From Shewanella acanthi (lineage in GTDB: Bacteria > Pseudomonadota > Gammaproteobacteria > Enterobacterales > Shewanellaceae), in contig NZ_CP080413.1 of NCBI RefSeq assembly GCF_019457475.1, positions 3,100,001 through 3,164,000 of the forward strand: a stretch of DNA of 64,000 nt. Direction: 5' to 3'. Position numbers and translations under genes: made by a program. Below are positions 59,315 to 64,000 of the stretch, piece after piece. Each line of letters starts with the position of its first letter. Position 1 is the stretch's first letter. The notes under the pieces were generated by a model, which saw nothing but the letters and a program-made list of their open reading frames with translations, was not told the DNA's origin and searched no databases.

Positions 59315-60619
59315 ATGAAACCCAGTAAACATCTGATTTTTGCTTTATTTGCCCTCGCTATGAGCCAAACAACAATGGCCGCCCCATCGCAGCTCGACCG
59401 AGTTGCCGTCCAAATCAACGACGGCATCGTTCTCGAAAGCGAAATCAGCAACATGATCGACACTGTGAAAGCCAACGCCAGAGCCGCTAACCAGTCGCTG
59501 CCATCGGATTCGGCATTGCGCACCCAAGTTATCGAACGTCTAATTTTAACCCGTTTACAACTGCAAATGGCTGACCGTATTGGTTTGCATATTGGTGACT
59601 TGCAACTTGACCAAGCCATTCAAAACATCGCGCAAGAACAGAAAATGACCGTTGCGCAAATGCAACGTAAAATTGAATCTGAAGGGTTAAGCTATAGCCA
59701 GTACCGTGAACAATTGCGTGAAGAAATTACCCTAGGTGAAATCCAACGCATTCAAGTTCAACGACGTATCCAAGTATCTCCTCAGGAAATCAATGGTCTA
59801 GTCAAACTCATTCAAGAACAAGGCATGAAGGATGTTGAATTCCAAATCGGTCACATCCTGATTGATGTGCCTGACAATGCAACTAGCGAGCAGTTAGAAG
59901 CCTCGAGCAAACGCGCTAATGCTGTGCTTGAACGCCTGAAAAAAGGCGAAGATTTCCGCCGCACCGCTATCGCCTCATCGTCGGGTCCAAAGGCCCTAGA
60001 AGGTGGTATTTGGGATTACATGAACATCAACGAAATGCCGACCCTGTTTGCCGAAGTGATTGGTGGTGCAAAAAAAGGCGATATCATTGGCCCGATTAAG
60101 AGTGGTGCAGGTTTCCATATCATCAAGATCATGGATGCCCGTGGCCTACAGACTAAAGAAGTTGAAGAAGTCAGAGCGCGTCATATTCTGCTAAAACCGT
60201 CACCTATTTTGTCAGAAGACCGTGCTAAGGCTATGCTTGAGCAATTCCTAAAGCAAATTCGTTCAGGCGAAGCGAAATTTGAAGATTTAGCCCGTCAGTA
60301 TTCTGAGGATCCTGGTTCTGCGGCTAAGGGCGGCGAACTGGGCTGGGCAGATCCAAGTGTGTATGTTCCAGAATTTGCTCAAACGCTGAAGAGCTTGAAT
60401 CAAGATCAGATCAGTGAGCCATTCCGTACTACCCACGGCTGGCACATCACTCAACTTGAAGAACGCAGAAAAACAGATGCAACGGATCAATTCAACACTA
60501 ACCGTGCACACCAGCTCATCTTCCGTCGCAAATTTAACGAAGAACTGCAAAACTGGCTAGACGAAATGCGGGCCGAGGCATACATTGAAGTCTTTCAGCC
60601 AGAGTCAAACCGAGGTTAA
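59315..60619 (+). CDS. surA: Periplasmic chaperone / PPIase SurA
   Basis: A 434-residue chaperone with signal peptide (about 1-22, TTMAAPSQ), N-terminal SurA domain (~25-150), and two parvulin domains (QIGHILIDVPD... and RARHILLKPSPILSEDRAKAML...), then a C-terminal helix. It escorts outer-membrane proteins, including LptD, to the BAM complex. The ATG at 59315 has AAGGA 7 nt upstream. E. coli SurA is 428 residues. Confidence 0.96.
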   Translation: MKPSKHLIFALFALAMSQTTMAAPSQLDRVAVQINDGIVLESEISNMIDTVKANARAANQSLPSDSALRTQVIERLILTRLQLQMADRIGLHIGDLQLDQAIQNIAQEQKMTVAQMQRKIESEGLSYSQYREQLREEITLGEIQRIQVQRRIQVSPQEINGLVKLIQEQGMKDVEFQIGHILIDVPDNATSEQLEASSKRANAVLERLKKGEDFRRTAIASSSGPKALEGGIWDYMNINEMPTLFAEVIGGAKKGDIIGPIKSGAGFHIIKIMDARGLQTKEVEEVRARHILLKPSPILSEDRAKAMLEQFLKQIRSGEAKFEDLARQYSEDPGSAAKGGELGWADPSVYVPEFAQTLKSLNQDQISEPFRTTHGWHITQLEERRKTDATDQFNTNRAHQLIFRRKFNEELQNWLDEMRAEAYIEVFQPESNRG

Positions 60620-60625
60620 GTAGAA

Positions 60626-61612
60626 TTGACCACTAAACGCATCGCCATTACCCCGGGAGAACCCGCTGGTATTGGTCCCGATTTAGTCGTACAACTCGCT
60701 CAGCAGGCTTGGCCTGCTGAGTTAGTCGTTTGTGCTGACCCCGAATTATTAGCCAGTCGCGCTAAACGTCTTGGCTTACATGTGACCTTTCGCCCATATC
60801 TACCGAATCAACCGCCAAAGCCGCAAGAGGCAGGTACACTGACCATTATGCCCTTCAAGCTAATGACAGAAGCGCTGTGCGGCAAGCTCGATGAGCAAAA
60901 CAGTGCCTATGTGGTTGATACTCTTCGCTACGCGGGTGAAAAAAACATGAGTGGTGAGTTTGATGCCGTTGTCACAGGGCCTGTACACAAGGGCATTATC
61001 AACCAAGCGGGCATTCCCTTTAGCGGCCATACTGAGTTTTTTGCCCATCAGGCGAACTGTAGCGATGTGGTGATGATGTTGGCAACGCCAGGGTTGCAGG
61101 TTGCATTAGTGACGACCCATATTCCACTTGCCTATGTCGCAAAGGCGATTACCCGCCAACGGCTGCACCATATCATTAAAATTTTACATGCAGATCTCAT
61201 CAGTAAGTTTGCGATACCAGAGCCCAAGATTTATGTCTGTGGCTTAAATCCCCATGCAGGTGAAGATGGGCACTTAGGCCGGGAAGAGATTGATGTTATT
61301 ATTCCCGCGCTAGATGAGCTTCGTGAAGAATTCAACATGAACATTATTGGCCCATTACCGGCCGATACCTTGTTCCAACCAAAATATTTACAGGACGCAG
61401 ATGTCGTATTGGCCATGTACCATGACCAAGGTCTGCCCGTTCTGAAGTCACAGGGATTTGGCAAGTCGGTAAACATTACCTTAGGTTTACCCTATATCCG
61501 TACTTCGGTTGACCATGGTACGGCGCTCGACCTTGCGGGAACAGGCAAAGCCGATATTGGTAGTTTTGTCTGCGCCTTGAATAAAGCCATTGAGTTATCC
61601 TCAAAGAACTAA
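60626..61612 (+). CDS. pdxA: 4-hydroxythreonine-4-phosphate dehydrogenase
   Basis: A 328-residue PdxA, the NAD-dependent oxidative decarboxylation step of pyridoxal phosphate synthesis. Characteristic motifs: [13 protein letters not shown] (N-terminal), [12 protein letters not shown] and SGHTEFFA, metal-binding [16 protein letters not shown] and [15 protein letters not shown]. It begins with TTG six bases after the surA stop; GAGG of the surA end serves as a weak ribosome site. Confidence 0.96.
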   Translation: MTTKRIAITPGEPAGIGPDLVVQLAQQAWPAELVVCADPELLASRAKRLGLHVTFRPYLPNQPPKPQEAGTLTIMPFKLMTEALCGKLDEQNSAYVVDTLRYAGEKNMSGEFDAVVTGPVHKGIINQAGIPFSGHTEFFAHQANCSDVVMMLATPGLQVALVTTHIPLAYVAKAITRQRLHHIIKILHADLISKFAIPEPKIYVCGLNPHAGEDGHLGREEIDVIIPALDELREEFNMNIIGPLPADTLFQPKYLQDADVVLAMYHDQGLPVLKSQGFGKSVNITLGLPYIRTSVDHGTALDLAGTGKADIGSFVCALNKAIELSSKN

Positions 61613-61626
61613 ACGATTAGACATTA

Positions 61627-62433
61627 ATGAGTAGCAAAGTACATTTGGGCCACACGGCCAGAAAGCGTTTCGGACAGAACTTCTTGACCGATGACAATGT
61701 GATTAACCGCATTGTGGGTGCCATCGCCCCGGATAATGACCACGTGATGGTCGAGATTGGTCCAGGTCTTGGCGCCCTGACCGAACCTGTAGCCCTATCA
61801 GTAGATAACCTGACCGTAGTTGAGTTAGACCGAGACTTGGTTGAACGCTTACAAAACCACCCTGTACTGAAAGACAAACTGACCATCCACCAAGGCGATG
61901 CGTTGCAGTTTGACTTTAGCCAACTCTCAGTCCCAGGCAAAAAACTCAAGGTTTTCGGTAACCTACCGTACAATATTTCTACACCACTCATGTTTCATCT
62001 GTTCGAGTTTGCCGAACTGATTGAGACAATGCACTTCATGCTGCAAAAAGAAGTGGTACTGCGTTTATCCGCAAGCCCAGGCAACAAAGCCTACGGCCGA
62101 TTAACGGTGATGGCGCAGTATTTCTGCCAAGTGGTTCCAGTGCTCGAGGTGCCACCGCACAGTTTTGCTCCGCCACCAAAGGTTGACTCGGCGGTTGTGC
62201 GTCTGCTTCCGTATGCACAAAAGCCCTTCCCATGTAAGGATGTGAACGTTTTACGCCAACTGTGTACCACTGCATTTAACATGCGCCGCAAGACACTGCG
62301 TAACAACCTTAAACACATTTTGAGCGATGAAGAGTTCGAACAACTCGGTATCGATCAAAACCTACGTCCAGAGCAAATCAGCGTTGAACAATATGTTGCA
62401 ATGGCGAACATGGTATGTGATAAGAAGGCGTAA
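61627..62433 (+). CDS. rsmA: 16S rRNA dimethyladenosine transferase
   Basis: A 268-residue RsmA/KsgA, which dimethylates A1518 and A1519 of 16S using S-adenosylmethionine. N-terminal [18 protein letters not shown] motif [15 protein letters not shown] and the catalytic NLPYNIST motif are intact; [16 protein letters not shown] follows. It starts 14 bp after pdxA, in the order seen in E. coli (surA-pdxA-ksgA-apaG-apaH). Confidence 0.97.
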   Translation: MSSKVHLGHTARKRFGQNFLTDDNVINRIVGAIAPDNDHVMVEIGPGLGALTEPVALSVDNLTVVELDRDLVERLQNHPVLKDKLTIHQGDALQFDFSQLSVPGKKLKVFGNLPYNISTPLMFHLFEFAELIETMHFMLQKEVVLRLSASPGNKAYGRLTVMAQYFCQVVPVLEVPPHSFAPPPKVDSAVVRLLPYAQKPFPCKDVNVLRQLCTTAFNMRRKTLRNNLKHILSDEEFEQLGIDQNLRPEQISVEQYVAMANMVCDKKA

Positions 62434-62445
62434 TAGGTCTTTATT

Positions 62446-62470
62446 TGCAGGGTGCTAAGGTGCCCTGCAT
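62446..62470 (+). promoter_or_regulatory. Hairpin between rsmA and apaG
   Basis: 7-bp stem tgcaggg/ccctgca with a 10-nt loop, ending about 17 nt before the apaG start. It has no T-run, so it is not an obvious terminator; it could modulate mRNA stability or apaG translation. Confidence 0.4.
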
Positions 62471-62486
62471 CATTCTAAGGAACAGC

Positions 62487-62867
62487 ATGACTACGTTGGA
62501 CACGTCAATCAAAGTCGAAGTTAAAACCGAATATATCGAGCAACAGTCCTCACCCGAGGATCATAAATACCTCTTTAGCTACACCATCACTATCACCAAT
62601 CTTGGCGATAAAGCCGCAAAACTCGAAACCCGTCATTGGATAATTACCGATGCTAACGGTAAAACCAGTGAAGTTCAGGGTTCAGGCGTAGTAGGCGAAA
62701 CCCCCACCATCCAACCCAATGCGTCATATCAATATACCAGTGGCACTGTGCTGGATACGCCCCTTGGCTTTATGCACGGCACTTATGGTATGGTCAGTGA
62801 ATCGGGTGAACATTTTAAGGCAATGATTAATACCTTTCGTTTAGCCACCCCAGGTTTATTACATTGA
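62487..62867 (+). CDS. apaG: ApaG (DUF525) protein
   Basis: A 126-residue ApaG, an FN3-like fold, similar in length to E. coli (125). Typical segments: TEYIEQQSSPEDHKYLFSYTITI, LETRHWIITDANGK, VQGSGVVGETPTIQPN, GFMHGTYGMV. Its role is still unclear, perhaps nucleotide binding or Co2+/Mg2+ handling. The ATG at 62487 has AAGGA upstream. Confidence 0.93.
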   Translation: MTTLDTSIKVEVKTEYIEQQSSPEDHKYLFSYTITITNLGDKAAKLETRHWIITDANGKTSEVQGSGVVGETPTIQPNASYQYTSGTVLDTPLGFMHGTYGMVSESGEHFKAMINTFRLATPGLLH

Positions 62868-62888
62868 TTTGATTCTACAAAGGTTATC

Positions 62889-63713
62889 GTGGCCCATTAT
62901 TTTGTTGGTGATATCCAAGGCTGTTTTGCCGAATTACAAAAGTTACTGTTAAAGGTCGATTTTAACCCATCTAAGGATACCCTTTGGGCGGTTGGCGATT
63001 TGGTGGCGCGCGGACCAGACTCCCTCGCAACCTTACGTTTTTTCCAGTCACTAGGCGATACTGGCAAAGTGGTGCTCGGCAATCACGATATGCACCTCTT
63101 AGCCCTGCATGGAAAACTTAAACGTAACAAACCCAGTGATAACCTCACGCCTTTACTCAATGCGCCGGATATCGAAAGTCTTATCAGTTGGCTAAGGCTG
63201 CAGCCGTTAATGCGCGAACTGCCTGAACATAACGTCATCATGACCCACGCGGGCGTACCGCCACAGTGGTCGTTAGAGACTCTGCGTCAAGAATCACAAC
63301 TCGTCAGCCAAGCGCTGCAACAAGCTGACTATTTAGATGCACTTATCAGCAAAATGTACTCGGATACCGCCGAACGCTGGGAGCCAAATGCAATCGGCAT
63401 CAATCGCTTGCGGTTTTGCATTAATGCCCTGACCCGTATGCGCTATTTATTTGTCGATGGCCATTTAGATTTCGACTGCAAACAACCACCCGAAAACTGC
63501 ACAAACCCACAACTTCGCCCTTGGTTTGATTTCGCCTCTCCCCTTAGGGAAAGCCACACACTGGTCTTTGGCCATTGGGCTGCATTGATGGGTAAAGTCA
63601 ACTCGCCTAAGTTAAAGGCGCTCGACACCGGTTGTTGTTGGGGTGAATACCTGACGCTCTGGCATTTAGAATCTGACCAAAAAATTACCCAAAAGCGGTT
63701 AAAAAAAAGTTAA
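62889..63713 (+). CDS. apaH: Bis(5'-nucleosyl)-tetraphosphatase (symmetrical)
   Basis: A 274-residue metallophosphoesterase that hydrolyses Ap4A to two ADP. The phosphoesterase motifs are all present: GDIQGCFAEL, GDLVARGPDSL, GNHDMHLLA, MTHAGVPPQW. GTG start at 62889 with AAAGG upstream. Last gene of the lptD-apaH cluster. Confidence 0.96.
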   Translation: MAHYFVGDIQGCFAELQKLLLKVDFNPSKDTLWAVGDLVARGPDSLATLRFFQSLGDTGKVVLGNHDMHLLALHGKLKRNKPSDNLTPLLNAPDIESLISWLRLQPLMRELPEHNVIMTHAGVPPQWSLETLRQESQLVSQALQQADYLDALISKMYSDTAERWEPNAIGINRLRFCINALTRMRYLFVDGHLDFDCKQPPENCTNPQLRPWFDFASPLRESHTLVFGHWAALMGKVNSPKLKALDTGCCWGEYLTLWHLESDQKITQKRLKKS

Positions 63714-63737
63714 ACTAATCCCGGCTCTGACCGATAA
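63711..63737 (+). promoter_or_regulatory. Sigma-28 (FliA) promoter of second chemoreceptor
   Basis: TAAA (63711-63714), 15 bp, ACCGATAA (63730-63737), compared with the consensus TAAA-N15-GCCGATAA: only one mismatch. The -35 element overlaps the apaH stop codon, so the downstream chemoreceptor is likely co-regulated with flagella. Confidence 0.75.
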
Positions 63738-63804
63738 CATTTGTCTAAGCATCGAATTTTTATACCCTTTTATTTCGGAAAAATAATAATAACCGGAGTC
63801 TCCT

Positions 63805-64000
63805 ATGAAAGTTAATGTAGCCACCCGAGTCGTGGGTGGATTTGGCGTCGTCACGCTTTTACTGATGTTGTTGGGGCTCACCTCCTATCTAACCAATATC
63901 AATCTTAAAGAAAGCTCGGCGATGACACAGGAATTAAGTCTGCCAGCACTTAAAGCGACGAATCGCCTAACCGAAACATTAAGTGAACAACAGCGTCAGG
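63805..64000 (+). CDS. Methyl-accepting chemotaxis protein, N-terminal part
   Basis: The first 65 codons are in the window and the gene continues past the edge. The start ATG has GGAG 8 nt upstream. A basic N-terminus (MKVNVATRVVGGFG) leads into one transmembrane helix (about 10-32) and a helical periplasmic segment (ELSLPALKATNRLTETLSEQQ), the opening of a chemoreceptor of the four-helix-bundle type. Signalling domain not visible. Confidence 0.75.
   Translation, partial: MKVNVATRVVGGFGVVTLLLMLLGLTSYLTNINLKESSAMTQELSLPALKATNRLTETLSEQQRQ

Overview
The window is chromosomal DNA of a gammaproteobacterium, almost certainly Shewanella (oneidensis/putrefaciens group). This rests on the protein sequences, on Shewanella-type pairings such as MipA/DUF3019/two-component, and on gammaproteobacterial gene order: clpB-pgeF-rluD/bamD next to an rrn operon, and djlA / murU-amgK / lptD-surA-pdxA-rsmA-apaG-apaH. 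I see no phage, integron, insertion sequence, CRISPR array or defence island. It is mostly core genome with some poorly characterised envelope genes.

Layout. 1-6.1 kb: a hemerythrin-like protein, an ECF sigma/anti-sigma pair, a SulP anion permease with STAS domain, and purEK. 6.1-14.5 kb: two small lipoproteins, gshA, a large M16 zinc-peptidase lipoprotein, a YqaA-like membrane protein, a dicarboxylate/glutamate symporter and a 55-residue membrane protein. 14.5-17.9 kb: the oadGAB Na+-pumping oxaloacetate decarboxylase operon (minus strand), preceded by a perfect PdhR/LldR-type palindrome. 17.9-24.2 kb: a complete rRNA operon on the minus strand (16S, 23S, 5S) with no tRNA in its spacer, and an unusual segment downstream of 5S bounded by two terminators. 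24.5-32 kb: pssA, a DUF4124 protein, clpB with a textbook sigma-32 promoter, pgeF, rluD, bamD, then tRNA-Phe and two tRNA-Leu(CAG) genes.

32-47 kb: a chemoreceptor, an RsuA-like pseudouridine synthase, a cysteine-rich SufR-like regulator facing a broken FMN-reductase gene across an AT-rich intergenic region with a 16-bp inverted repeat, a VOC protein, a YcxB-like protein and a small secreted protein. Then come a MipA/DUF3019/response regulator/histidine kinase operon, a truncated haemoglobin, a DUF1289 protein, a DUF4136 lipoprotein, a Ycf46-like AAA ATPase, a FadL-type porin and a YiaV/YiaW-like pair. 47-54 kb: purT, an overlapping DUF3142 / large TPR-like lipoprotein pair, a D-2-hydroxyacid dehydrogenase and a beta-barrel protein. 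54-64 kb: the envelope/rRNA-maturation cluster djlA, murU-amgK (muropeptide recycling), lptD, surA, pdxA, rsmA, apaG, apaH, then the start of a second chemoreceptor with a good sigma-28 promoter.

Themes are outer-membrane assembly (BamD, LptD, SurA, DjlA), purine synthesis (PurE, PurK, PurT) and ribosome production (rrn, RluD, RsuA-like, RsmA). I found no large unknown system. The least explained items are the DUF3142/TPR pair, the MipA/DUF3019 signalling operon, the regulator/pseudogene intergenic palindrome and the post-5S segment. Start codons were moved from the longest reading frame where a ribosome binding site, signal peptide or family length supported it, and this is stated per gene.
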